Below, piece after piece: positions 8,972-17,149 of a stretch of DNA of 64,000 nt; position 1 is the stretch's first letter; the number at the start of each line of letters is the position of its first letter. The notes beneath the pieces are model-generated. The model was not told the origin of the DNA. It searched no databases and saw only the letters and a list, made by a program, of their open reading frames with translations. A program made the position numbers and the translations under genes. Source of the stretch: an uncultured Schlesneria sp. (GTDB taxonomy: Bacteria > Planctomycetota > Planctomycetia > Planctomycetales > Planctomycetaceae); the NCBI GenBank assembly GCA_903871875.1, contig CAIQIR010000019.1, positions 17,512 to 81,511 of the forward strand, in the 5' to 3' direction.

Positions 8972-9541
8972 TTATTCCTTTGGGTCAGGTCTTCTGACAG
9001 CTCGGATATCGAACGGCAGGGGAGCGGGGGCAGGAGCTGGGGCCGGTTCGATCTCAGGCATCTGTTCCGCAAGCACATCCTTAAAGGATTGCGGCAATGC
9101 GATCAGAGATTTCAGGCCTCCAGCGTCGGTGCCGGCCACAAGTTGCGTGTCGCCGACACGCACGAGGTAAAGCATGGCCCGATTTCCGACGGAGACGCTG
9201 CCTTCGACATAAAACGAAGCGGTTCCCGTTCCAGCCACTTTCAGACGTCGTAACCATGGTTTACCGAACCAAAGAGAGACGACGCACAACGCGAGGACAA
9301 CCACCGTGCCCACGCCCAGTCGCATCAACATTGCGCCGGTATTTGGGGCCTCAGGTAGTTGTGGCGAATAGGTCAGTTCACCGTCTTGGAAACGATCAAT
9401 CTCTTTGGGGATTTCTTTTGCGGCAGTCTCGTGTGACGCCCTGGTAATCTTTGGATCGGCACCCATTGTCGCGGACGAGAATGAAGCTGCCAACAGCGCA
9501 GCAAAGACGAAGATCCTTATTCCCGTTGAAAATGAGGACAT
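8972..9541 (-). CDS. fliO: FliO-like flagellar biosynthesis protein
   Basis: FliO is a small, poorly conserved membrane protein that helps assemble the FliP ring. The 189-residue product has an N-terminal signal-like segment (IRIFVFAALLAASFSSA), a periplasmic stretch, then one membrane helix (LMRLGVGTVVVLALCVVSLWF). A cytoplasmic domain follows that reads VEGSVSVGNRAMLYLVRVGDTQLVAGT, the typical FliO core, and the tail is Pro/Ala-rich. The ATG at 9541 is preferred over a GTG two codons upstream. Identity rests on the core pattern plus the position immediately before fliP. Confidence 0.8.
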   Translation of the reverse strand: MSSFSTGIRIFVFAALLAASFSSATMGADPKITRASHETAAKEIPKEIDRFQDGELTYSPQLPEAPNTGAMLMRLGVGTVVVLALCVVSLWFGKPWLRRLKVAGTGTASFYVEGSVSVGNRAMLYLVRVGDTQLVAGTDAGGLKSLIALPQSFKDVLAEQMPEIEPAPAPAPAPLPFDIRAVRRPDPKE

Positions 9542-9617
9542 GGACACCGCCTTCCCTGGCTGTCGTCTGGAATGAACATTGAATTGTTAACGGAAGTGAT
9601 TTTTGAAATGACTGGCT

Positions 9618-9633
9618 TGCGACGAGCGTCGCA
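9618..9633. repeat. Perfect 6-bp inverted repeat between fliN and fliO
   Basis: TGCGAC-GAGC-GTCGCA forms a 6-bp stem with a 4-nt loop in the 189-bp spacer between the fliN stop (9731) and the fliO start (9541). There is no T-tract on the minus strand, so it is not a clear intrinsic terminator. It could be an attenuator, an RNA-processing site or chance. Confidence 0.3.
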
Positions 9634-9730
9634 GCAGCGATTGTGATTGGCGAGAAAGGCTTTTTGTCGAAGTGGTTTCCGGCTGTAACTCGGTCGAGTT
9701 CCTTCAGGGTATCATATTTGGTTCAAGCGA

Positions 9731-10108
9731 TTACTTAGACCCGGTGATTTCTGTGATACGGATCGCGAATTGATCGTTGACGACAACCACTTCGCCACGA
9801 GCCACTCGCACATTTTGTACGATCAAATCCACTGGATCGGAGACGAGTCGATCAAGTTCCACGACTGACCCGACACCAAGGTTTAACATTTCTTCAACGG
9901 ATAAATCAGCGCGTCCAAGCACGGCTTCGGCATCCAATCTAACAGCATACAAATGATCAAGCGACTTACCTGAAGCCGTTCTTGATGGTGTGAGATTCGC
10001 GAATGATGGAGCCTTAGCTGCAACTTCGACCGCAGTGGATGATTCCACGTTCGATCCCTTCAATTCCCGATCCACTTCTTCTAATACGGCGTCGAGTGAT
10101 CCCGTCAT
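9731..10108 (-). CDS. fliN: Flagellar motor switch protein FliN
   Basis: FliN forms the lower C-ring with FliM and contributes to rotor switching and export. The 125-residue product has a variable N-terminus and a C-terminal SpoA domain from about residue 50. In that domain, LDAEAVLGRADLSVEEMLNLGVGSVVELD, then PVDLIVQNVRVARGEVVVVNDQFAIRI, are canonical. The ATG at 10108 is preceded by GGAGG with 6-nt spacing. It lies 66 bp downstream of fliM in the same direction. Confidence 0.93.
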   Translation of the reverse strand: MTGSLDAVLEEVDRELKGSNVESSTAVEVAAKAPSFANLTPSRTASGKSLDHLYAVRLDAEAVLGRADLSVEEMLNLGVGSVVELDRLVSDPVDLIVQNVRVARGEVVVVNDQFAIRITEITGSK

Positions 10109-10174
10109 AGCATTCCTCCAGAAACTCCGAAAGCCCGATAAGTCGCAATTAGCCCGTTATCCTTCGACTTCCGC

Positions 10175-11083
10175 TCACCGGCTGGCTGTCGCCAAGGCTT
10201 CAGTCGCATTTTCTGCCGATCGATCGCGTCGTGGCCCCTCTGAGGCGAGTTCAAATGCCTGTCGACTACCGACGCGGCCAGGCCAGCCGAGATACCGTGG
10301 GCGCCCAGAAACCATTGCTCGCAGTGGCTCGGACGTCTTTTGATTGAGAACCACCAGGTCTCCAACACGCAACTCAGCCAATTGGGGGGCAGTCAATTGA
10401 ACGGTACCCAACCTGACCGAAATCTGAGTTGTCATGTCCCGAGCCAGTGCCTCGAGTTGTTCGCGTGCGGAAACGATTGTTGTCGGTTCGGGCGTTCGAA
10501 CGGGGCCGAAGAGTTCAATCAAGAATTCGTGCGGAAGAATCCAGGACCATTGCCCAGAACCGATTGACGTCTTAATCGTCGAGCTGCACACGATGAAAGG
10601 TGCTTTGAATTTGAAAATCTTGGTCCGCCGCAAGTTAGGTTCCGCTTCGTCGGGTTGAAGGCCGATCGGTGCATCGCCAGCCCACGACTCAACCAGGCTA
10701 TTGACGATCGTCGAGATGAAAAACTCACCGATCGATTGTTCCGCGGGAGTCAGTTCTCGCTCTTCAGGCCATTCTGCGGGTTGCTCACCCAAGAGTGCCC
10801 CGACAAGAACCTGGGCCAAGGGACTCGGCAATGCAATCGCAGAAAGTGACGAGACGTTTGCCAACTTAACGCGGAAGGCGGTCACCTTTTCCGACCATGC
10901 CTGCAGGCAGTCAAGTGGCCAAGCCGTGATGCAATCGTCCAGATGAATCTCAACCTGCAATCCGAGCCCCGCAATCACCTCGGCCAGTTGCGAATTCGAC
11001 CGTGTCAGCCACTGGACGAGATTCGCTCGGGTTTCGGGATGAAGCGAAGGAGGACGCGAAAAATCGTGAGGTTGAATCGTCAT
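10175..11083 (-). CDS. fliM: Flagellar motor switch protein FliM (divergent)
   Basis: FliM links FliG to FliN in the C-ring and is the usual CheY-P target. The 302-residue product is close to family length but divergent. The middle domain is seen in ALPSPLAQVLVGALLGE and LTPAEQSIGEFFISTIVNSLVESW. A C-terminal SpoA-like domain begins near residue 215 (ISVRLGTVQLTAPQLAELRVGDLVVLN). I do not recognise the N-terminal CheY-binding motif LSQxEIDALL; the protein begins MTIQPHDFSRPPSLHPETR. The start ATG overlaps the fliL stop (ATGA). The call relies on the SpoA domain, the length, and the position between fliL and fliN. Confidence 0.82.
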   Translation of the reverse strand: MTIQPHDFSRPPSLHPETRANLVQWLTRSNSQLAEVIAGLGLQVEIHLDDCITAWPLDCLQAWSEKVTAFRVKLANVSSLSAIALPSPLAQVLVGALLGEQPAEWPEERELTPAEQSIGEFFISTIVNSLVESWAGDAPIGLQPDEAEPNLRRTKIFKFKAPFIVCSSTIKTSIGSGQWSWILPHEFLIELFGPVRTPEPTTIVSAREQLEALARDMTTQISVRLGTVQLTAPQLAELRVGDLVVLNQKTSEPLRAMVSGRPRYLGWPGRVGSRQAFELASEGPRRDRSAENATEALATASR

Positions 11084-11700
11084 TGCACGTGAAATTCTTC
11101 AAACAGGATGTCCTGCACTCGTTCGTGACCGTCTTTGAACATCAGCGAATTGAAATTGTCCTGAATTTCGCGACGCAGGCGGTTGACGCCCACTTTTCCG
11201 CGAATGTCTTCCATCGTTTTGTCGGCCAAGTGGCTGGTTAACCAGGTTTTCAGCTTTGGTTTTGTCGCTTCCAACGCGGCTTGGACTTCTGCTTCGTATT
11301 TGGCATCTGTCTGGAGCGAGATATCAATCGAGAGGAATTTGATCAATTGAGGTTCATTCAGATTGACGACCATTTGTCCGAAGTGCAGGAAACAGGGGCC
11401 TTCCTTCGGAAGATTTTGCGCGTCGTCCTTGGCGCCGTGGCCACCATGGTCTTTGCTCCCATGTCCCCCGTGGTCCGCAGCATGAGCGTCGGCTTTCGGT
11501 GCGGCCTCTTTTTTCGCGTCGTGTCCAGATTTTTCCTTGTCGTGCCCTGCTTTGGCGTCATGACTAGTAGCAGGCGCAGCCGTTTCAGGTGCGTGTCCGC
11601 CGCTCATCAGTGTGGGAATCAGGATACTCGGCAGCAGAATGCCCACAGCTGCTGAAGCGAGTCCGACACCGCCCAAAAGGATGATTTTCTTTAAATTCAT
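11080..11700 (-). CDS. fliL: Flagellar basal body-associated protein FliL with His-rich linker
   Basis: FliL is a single-pass inner-membrane protein that surrounds and stabilises the stator. The 206-residue product starts at the ATG at 11700, with TGAGGT upstream; an in-frame extension to 11754 is unlikely. The N-terminal membrane helix is at residues 5-27. It is followed by an unusual His/Asp/Lys/Gly-rich stretch of about 60 residues (HDKEKSGHDAKK, then ADHGGHGSKDHGGHG). The periplasmic FliL domain follows (FLHFGQMVVNLNEPQ, then KFLSIDISLQTD, and the C-terminal DGHERVQDILFEEFHVQ). It overlaps fliM by ATGA. The family call is firm; the His-rich linker is the odd part. Confidence 0.9.
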   Translation of the reverse strand: MNLKKIILLGGVGLASAAVGILLPSILIPTLMSGGHAPETAAPATSHDAKAGHDKEKSGHDAKKEAAPKADAHAADHGGHGSKDHGGHGAKDDAQNLPKEGPCFLHFGQMVVNLNEPQLIKFLSIDISLQTDAKYEAEVQAALEATKPKLKTWLTSHLADKTMEDIRGKVGVNRLRREIQDNFNSLMFKDGHERVQDILFEEFHVQ

Positions 11701-12079
11701 GATCGAAACCTCAAAATCGAGAACCACGCTTGCCCAAAGCCCCCCTTTGGCCACAGGCGCAATTCACCTATAGGGTTCACATCGACAATGGGACAAACAA
11801 CCTTGAGGGTTTCGGGGGATTTTCCTTAAAAATAGCTCACTAACTTTAGGAAAGATGTGCCGAAAAAGTAGATCCGCCGGAAACTGTGAATCATTGGTGC
11901 GAACGGCGGAAAAAGTCGCATGGACGGATCGGCCAGTTCGTCTGGAACTGCTTGGGGCGGCATATCCGGACGCGTAGCGAGAGTTCCGGGAACATCTGAA
12001 CAGTCTCATTCAATAGACGCAGTGAACTCCGACAGTGCCTCACCAAGTCCGGCAAGAGCAAAAATCGAAGGGATTGACG
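11701..12079 (-). other. Intergenic region between fliG and fliL (379 bp)
   Basis: No gene is supported here; open frames of 68-81 codons have no family signature or ribosome site. The spacer probably separates fliG transcriptionally from the fliL-fliM block and may carry a promoter. I looked for sigma-28 (TAAA-N15-GCCGATAA) and sigma-54 (GGC-N10-TTGC) sites on the minus strand and found no convincing match. Confidence 0.4.
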
Positions 12080-13096
12080 TTACTCGATCCACATCAGGGT
12101 GCCATCTTTGTCTTGTTGCCGAATGACGTTCGCCATTTCGCGTCGGGCCTGCTCGACCTTCGAAGGTGAAACCGAGTTCAGTAGTTCCATTTCCTCGGTC
12201 AACGTGGCTCGAACGCGTTCGGAAAGGTTTTTCATGACCTTTTCCACAATATCCTCTGGAGCCGTCTTCAGCGCCAAAGCAACCACTTTCAATTCGAGTT
12301 GAGTCAGGAGTTTTTGGACCGACCGATCCTGGATTCTGAGGATATCTGCGTAGTCATACAGGCTGTCGTCGATTTGGGCAGCCAGTTCTTCGTCCTGTTC
12401 GGTCAGCGCTTCCATCAATCGCAATCGTTCTTCTCGTTCGACCATCTGCAGAATACCGATCAGGGTCTTGAAGCGACTGTCCTGTTCGTTTCCCTTAGAA
12501 AGGTCGATTGTCTTGCATGCTTTGGCGACCGCTTGCATCACTTTTTGAACGACGACGGGGTGAACCGTCGATTTGACGGCTAGCAACATGAAAATTTGTT
12601 GGCGCTGCTCGGGAGGAAGTTGTTCGAGCACGCTGCTCGTAAATTCCATCGGTAATTCCCGAAGGACTAGAGCTACCGAGCGCAATGTTTCGCGCTTAAG
12701 GGCCGCAGCCAAAACCACGGGGGGCAATTTCGTCAATTCTGCGACAACATCATTTTCAGCTGAAACGTCGTCGGAAGACTTGTCTTGGTTGGTGTTTGCG
12801 TCACTCTCTGTGGAATCAGATGCGGATTTGCCATGTGCGCCTTCGTGCATCCGTTCAAGCTGTGGGGATCCACGCAAAGACTCCTTCACTTCCCGCTGCA
12901 TTTCGCGAAACTCTTGAAGCACTTGCACGTCGAGTTCACTCAAGTCCGCGCGTTGAGAGACATTTCTAATGGCTGATTGCAACAGCGTTGCGGTCTCGAC
13001 ACCGACCATCTCCAATACCTTCGTCAAGGACGGCGGCGGTAGACGCCTAAGCAGGATCGCCGCCTTGTCGAGGTTTGTGGGAGGATTCAGTGCCAT
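12080..13096 (-). CDS. fliG: Flagellar motor switch protein FliG
   Basis: FliG is the rotor protein that contacts the stator and attaches the C-ring to FliF. The product has 338 residues from the ATG at 13096. An N-terminal domain begins NLDKAAILLRRLPPPSLTKVL. A Ser/Asp/Glu-rich insert (about residues 85-118) leads to the middle domain (LTKLPPVVLAAALKRET, then LPPEQRQQIFMLLA). The C-terminal domain includes DIVEKVMKNLSERVRATLTEEM and ends near the conserved RQQDKDGTLMW, typical of FliG. It is separated from the fliL block by 379 bp. The acidic insert lengthens the N-M linker compared with enterobacterial FliG. Confidence 0.92.
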   Translation of the reverse strand: MALNPPTNLDKAAILLRRLPPPSLTKVLEMVGVETATLLQSAIRNVSQRADLSELDVQVLQEFREMQREVKESLRGSPQLERMHEGAHGKSASDSTESDANTNQDKSSDDVSAENDVVAELTKLPPVVLAAALKRETLRSVALVLRELPMEFTSSVLEQLPPEQRQQIFMLLAVKSTVHPVVVQKVMQAVAKACKTIDLSKGNEQDSRFKTLIGILQMVEREERLRLMEALTEQDEELAAQIDDSLYDYADILRIQDRSVQKLLTQLELKVVALALKTAPEDIVEKVMKNLSERVRATLTEEMELLNSVSPSKVEQARREMANVIRQQDKDGTLMWIE

Positions 13097-13201
13097 CTTC
13101 AACGGAGTTCCGTCCTTGAGGGATTGCCATTTTCGCTTGCGGGTGACAGAGAATGGTCCGCGCGCGAAGGCCCAACGATTCTGGCCAACAGAGGTTTACC
13201 A

Positions 13202-13221
13202 TTCCCCGCCGATTAGGGGAA
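13202..13221. repeat. Inverted repeat upstream of fliG
   Basis: TTCCCC-GCCGATTA-GGGGAA is a perfect 6-bp inverted repeat with an 8-nt loop, about 105 bp upstream of the fliG ATG. It may be a small hairpin or operator; there is no direct evidence of function. Confidence 0.25.
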
Positions 13222-13280
13222 GATCGTCTATGCCGATGGCAGATCCCGGGTTGCCGACTGTTTTTAATTTCACAATCGGA

Positions 13281-13311
13281 AAACAGCCGACTCCGCAAGC
13301 TGAATCGGCTG
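13281..13311 (-). terminator. Putative intrinsic terminator after the TPR gene
   Basis: On the minus strand CAGCCGA ... TCGGCTG forms a 7-bp stem around a 14-nt loop, followed directly by TTTT. It lies about 70 bp past the stop codon of the TPR gene (13383) and before fliG, so it would separate that gene from the flagellar cluster. Confidence 0.55.
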
Positions 13312-13382
13312 TTCATGTAATTTCATTTGGGATCAACGCAAAGCCGGCTGGCCGTTTGGCCTCTCGGCCGAGTCCGTTCTGA

Positions 13383-14456
13383 TCAAGGCATTGGTTGATT
13401 GAGTGCCAAAGGCTGCTGGTGTAGTTCTGGCAGTTTTGCTTGTTCCGGGGGATTGGGAGTGGGCCCCGGTGGAAGTAGCGGCATCGATTCGTTTGACTCG
13501 ATGATCCGTGCGGCAGGTGTTAACAGCGCCATCAGATGATCCTTCTGATCCTTCGGGCCTGTCACTCGTAATGCCGCCTCCAGGATTTCGGTCGAACGCG
13601 GATCTTGATTGTACATCAACACCACACCCAGCAAGAACAAGTGATCTTGGTCTCGCAGATTTTCCTTAGTCCATTTCGCGACGTTTAGGATAAGTTCTGT
13701 CTGGGCAGGCTGGTTTTCTGGTCCCAATATTGATCCCAGCGTTTCACCGGATTTTCCAATGGTCGGATCGAGTGTGACCGCCGTTTTAAATTCGCGAACG
13801 GCTTCCGGAAACCGCTTCAGCATCAGACAAGCGAATCCTAACCGGAGATGAGCGTCGGCACGTTCGTCTGCGGTGATGACGGCATTGTGATAATTGATGT
13901 AGGCTTGAGTCCATTGTTGATGTTTCAGATTCTCGTCACCGAATGATTCCATCTCGCGGCTGCGTTGAATTGACTCGAGGCGTACGGGCGAAACGAGCCG
14001 AAGTTTGGGAGCTACCGGGATGGTCGAGCCATAGGCCCCAGGATTCGGAGCAGGGGGCAGAGCGGTTCCTGCCATCTGTGAAATTGGCTGCCCCGTTTGC
14101 TGTGGACCAGCGTTCGGGTTCGGAGTTGACGACGCGAGACCGAAAGCCAATGGAGGGCCCGGCAACTGAGCGGAATAGGCAAACGGGTTGACATAAACAC
14201 CCGCTCCGAGCGGCACGGGCATCGGACGTCCATAAAAGGAGGAGATTCCTTCGCGGCCTTTGGATGGCAAGCTGCCCCCCAACGACAACCCCGGTCCAGG
14301 CCAGCCCCAAATGCGTGGGTAATAAAGCTGATACTGGTATTCAACATTCGGTGGTGCGGCAGACCAAACTTGCGTTTGCGACCAACCGCAAGACGGGTTG
14401 CCAAACGCAAGTCCGACCCCAATCGCGAAACACACGAGAAATTGGCGAATTAACAT
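13383..14456 (-). CDS. Secreted tetratricopeptide-repeat protein
   Basis: A 357-residue exported protein of unknown role. The ATG at 14456 has GGAGG 5 nt upstream and opens a signal peptide (MLIRQFLVCFAIGVGLAFG) with a Cys-containing cleavage region. Residues 30-150 are Gly/Pro-rich with Tyr/Trp, suggesting an extended surface segment. From about 170 to 300 there are TPR-like helices (HQQWTQAYINYHNAVITADERA, split by LRLGFACLMLKRFPEAVREFKTAV). The C-terminus is Pro-rich. It lies upstream of fliG on the same strand but is separated by 280 bp and a putative terminator, so a flagellar link is not established. Confidence 0.7.
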   Translation of the reverse strand: MLIRQFLVCFAIGVGLAFGNPSCGWSQTQVWSAAPPNVEYQYQLYYPRIWGWPGPGLSLGGSLPSKGREGISSFYGRPMPVPLGAGVYVNPFAYSAQLPGPPLAFGLASSTPNPNAGPQQTGQPISQMAGTALPPAPNPGAYGSTIPVAPKLRLVSPVRLESIQRSREMESFGDENLKHQQWTQAYINYHNAVITADERADAHLRLGFACLMLKRFPEAVREFKTAVTLDPTIGKSGETLGSILGPENQPAQTELILNVAKWTKENLRDQDHLFLLGVVLMYNQDPRSTEILEAALRVTGPKDQKDHLMALLTPAARIIESNESMPLLPPGPTPNPPEQAKLPELHQQPLALNQPMP

Positions 14457-14772
14457 GTTGCCCTCCGCTCTCATTCAAATCCGGTACGATCATCATTCTC
14501 GGGATCGTGACTGGGCGCGGTCAACGAGCGATTGAGTTCCTGAACGAAAAGCCGATCATCTCACCTCAATTCGAAGGTAAATTAGCGAAAACAGCGGACG
14601 GTCGCAGATGTTTACTTTTCGCAACGCGGTTCCCTGAGACCGACCGCATCGAGAATCGTAGGGCCAGTCCATCGTGGGGTTCCCATAGGATTGCTATTAT
14701 TCGCGGCGGAAAATTGCGAAATCGCAATATTTGATCATCCTGTTGGTTTCGTTCCTTTTGTTTTGGTCTGTT
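14457..14772. other. Divergent intergenic region between TPR gene and hisA (316 bp)
   Basis: No gene is visible. It must hold the outward promoters for the TPR gene (minus) and hisA (plus). It contains the inverted repeat at 14713-14728. No T-box, his leader or riboswitch was recognised. Confidence 0.5.
14713..14728. promoter_or_regulatory. Perfect 7-bp inverted repeat 44 bp upstream of hisA
   Basis: ATTGCGA-AA-TCGCAAT is a compact dyad with a 2-bp spacer, the shape expected of a dimeric repressor site. It ends 44 bp before the hisA ATG, where it could overlap a promoter. The cognate regulator is not evident in this window. Confidence 0.35.
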
Positions 14773-15510
14773 ATGGAAATCCTTCCCGCAATTGATCTTC
14801 GAGGTGGCTGCTGCGTGCGCTTACGGCAAGGCGACTATGCCCAGGAAACGGTATTTGGCGACGATCCCGCCGAAATGGCCCGGCGCTGGGAGGCGGAAGG
14901 GGCGACGCGACTTCATCTGGTGGATCTCGACGGGGCCAAGGCCGGGCGACCGGTGAACGTGGCCGCGATTAAGGCCATCGTCCACGCGATCGCCATTCCG
15001 TGCGAATTGGGTGGTGGGCTTCGCGACCAGGAATCGATTCGCATGATGTTGGAAGATGTCGGGGTTGATCGAGTCATCGTCGGGACTCAAGCGCTGAAAC
15101 AGCCCGATTGGTTTAAGGAAATAGTACGGCAGTTTCCCGGTCACGTTGCGCTCGGTTTAGACGCTCGCGACGGCATGGTAGCGACCGCCGGGTGGTTGGA
15201 TGTCTCCCACACGAAGGCCCTGGATTTGGCCAAACAATTTGTCGGTATCGATCTGGCGGCTGTGATCTATACGAACATTGCCAACGATGGTATGATGCAA
15301 GGCGTTGATGAGGCGACGATCAACGACATGGTGACACTGGCAGAATTGGGGCTCCCCGTAATTGCTTCAGGGGGAGTGAGTACGATGGCCGACGTCGAAC
15401 GTCTAGCCGCTGTCTCGCGGGAACAACCCCAGCTAGTCGGCGCCATCATCGGCCGAGCCATCTATGAAGGAACGATTCGCGTTGCTGATGCAGTGCGGAT
15501 TGCAGGATGA
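14773..15510 (+). CDS. hisA: Phosphoribosylformimino-5-aminoimidazole carboxamide ribotide isomerase HisA
   Basis: HisA catalyses the Amadori rearrangement of ProFAR to PRFAR in histidine synthesis. The 245-residue product from the ATG at 14773 matches family length; an in-frame TTG at 14731 would add an implausible hydrophobic leader. The N-terminal strand MEILPAIDLRGG carries the catalytic Asp (D8). Phosphate-binding features include GGGLR and ASGGVS, and VIVGTQAL and AIIGRAIYEG are typical of the (beta/alpha)8 repeat. No other his genes are adjacent, so it is an isolated biosynthetic gene. Confidence 0.96.
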   Translation: MEILPAIDLRGGCCVRLRQGDYAQETVFGDDPAEMARRWEAEGATRLHLVDLDGAKAGRPVNVAAIKAIVHAIAIPCELGGGLRDQESIRMMLEDVGVDRVIVGTQALKQPDWFKEIVRQFPGHVALGLDARDGMVATAGWLDVSHTKALDLAKQFVGIDLAAVIYTNIANDGMMQGVDEATINDMVTLAELGLPVIASGGVSTMADVERLAAVSREQPQLVGAIIGRAIYEGTIRVADAVRIAG

Positions 15511-15664
15511 ATTCCCAGATGATTCACGTCGAATGTCGGGAGACTCAGGCTCATGTTGAAAACCAACTGCTTCGGACTCCGATTGCGGAAATGAGTATCT
15601 GGCAAACTCGTCGTCGATGGTCGCGGCCAGGTACGAACTGTTCCTCTACAGAAGTAGGACGCTG

Positions 15665-17149
15665 ATGCCGAATACGACATCCGATAGTACGGTCGCTCCG
15701 AAGACGTTGCCTCGGGTGCTTGGACTGTTCGATGCGACGGCGATGGTGGTCGGTTCAATTATTGGGTCAGGCATCTTTCTGAAAGTTGGCAACGTCGATC
15801 AGGCATTGATGGCCTGGGGTTTTCTTCCCATCATCAGTGTCTGGGTGTTTGTCGGGGTTGTCACGTTGTGTGGATCGCTGGCGCTGGCGGAACTGGCTGC
15901 GATGTATCCGCATGCGGGTGGTCCGTATCTCTACTTGCGCGAAGCCTATGGACGTCTGTTTGCGTTCCTATGGGGGTGGACAGAATTCTGGGTGGTTCGT
16001 TCGGGTTCGGTCGGAGCATTAGCATGTGCGACTGTGATTTATCTGGACGAGTTTTTGCGACCGTCATTGGACGTGGTGTCACCTCTCGGCCATCTTGGTC
16101 AAATGATTGTCGCATTGACAATCGTGATCGGCTTGTCAGTGATCAACATGATCAGCACGCGGTGGGGGGCCGTGGTGCAGAACGTCGCGACGGTTGCCAA
16201 GTTAGGCTTCCTGGGATTGCTGATTGGACTTCCGTTGATCATGGGGAAGATCGATGTTGATCATCTTTTTCCCCTTTGGATCCCTTCGCCGGAAACAATG
16301 ATTGTCACCCCCGTGGTTGATGAGGTCACGTCACAAGCACCTCTGGCAGGAGCTCCCAGGTCGCTGTTTGCCGCGTTGGGTGTGGCACTGATTGCGGTGT
16401 TTTGGCCCTACGATGGTTGGATCAACATTGCTCCGGTCGCAGAAGAAATCCGTGAACCGCAGTTTAACATTCCCCGGGCGTTGGCCTTGGGCATTGGGAT
16501 CGTCGCACTGGTCTATATCGGGGCGAATGTCAGTTATCACCTCGTTCTATCGATGCCCGCGGTCGCGAAGAGTGATCGATTGGCCGCCGATGTGTTTCGT
16601 GTCTTGTTTGGCGAGTGGGGTAGCAAGTTTGCCGCATTGGGGGTGTTGTGTTCGACTTTTGGAGCTGCCAACTCGAATCTCATTGCTGGTCCGCGAATCT
16701 ACTTTGCGGCGGCTCGCGATGGTCTGGTTCCCCATTTCATTCAGCGGATACACCCCCAGTTTCATACGCCTTCAAATTCGATTTTGATTCAGGGGGTTTG
16801 GACTTCCATTCTGATCATCGTCTTCTATTCGATCAGCCAGAACCCCAAGCAGGTCTTTGATTTGATTACCGACGCCGTCATTTGTGCAGGATTGATTTTT
16901 TATAGTCTGGCGGTTGGTGCCGTCTATGTGTTGCGACGGAAACTCCCGAACGCGGATCGGCCCTACAAAACCTGGGGGTATCCCTGGACACCTGCCTTGC
17001 TGATCGTGACCTACGGCATCGCTTTCGTCGGAACTCTGGTTGATCAAACGGATAAGATCGCCTGGGTGCTCGCATTGATTGCTGCCGGCGTCGTCTACTA
17101 TGTGATTGTGACACGATCAACGAATCAGGATAAACTCGTTCGAGTTTAA
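15665..17149 (+). CDS. APC-superfamily amino-acid permease
   Basis: A 494-residue integral membrane transporter with about 12 hydrophobic segments. The N-terminus carries the APC motif around VVGSIIGSGIFLKVG (helix 1), and the second conserved block ALAELAAMYPHAGGPYLYLREAYG follows, as in the LAT/APC group. The ATG at 15665 has AGGA upstream. The substrate cannot be told from sequence; neutral amino acids are usual in this group. Its 3' end overlaps the 3' end of the convergent DUF1549 gene by 33 bp. Confidence 0.88.
   Translation: MPNTTSDSTVAPKTLPRVLGLFDATAMVVGSIIGSGIFLKVGNVDQALMAWGFLPIISVWVFVGVVTLCGSLALAELAAMYPHAGGPYLYLREAYGRLFAFLWGWTEFWVVRSGSVGALACATVIYLDEFLRPSLDVVSPLGHLGQMIVALTIVIGLSVINMISTRWGAVVQNVATVAKLGFLGLLIGLPLIMGKIDVDHLFPLWIPSPETMIVTPVVDEVTSQAPLAGAPRSLFAALGVALIAVFWPYDGWINIAPVAEEIREPQFNIPRALALGIGIVALVYIGANVSYHLVLSMPAVAKSDRLAADVFRVLFGEWGSKFAALGVLCSTFGAANSNLIAGPRIYFAAARDGLVPHFIQRIHPQFHTPSNSILIQGVWTSILIIVFYSISQNPKQVFDLITDAVICAGLIFYSLAVGAVYVLRRKLPNADRPYKTWGYPWTPALLIVTYGIAFVGTLVDQTDKIAWVLALIAAGVVYYVIVTRSTNQDKLVRV

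Noticed and set aside
11701..12079. Sigma-28 or sigma-54 promoter upstream of fliL
   Set aside because: Partial matches only (for example CTAAAG without a spaced GCCGATAA; CGGCAC without TTGC at the right distance).
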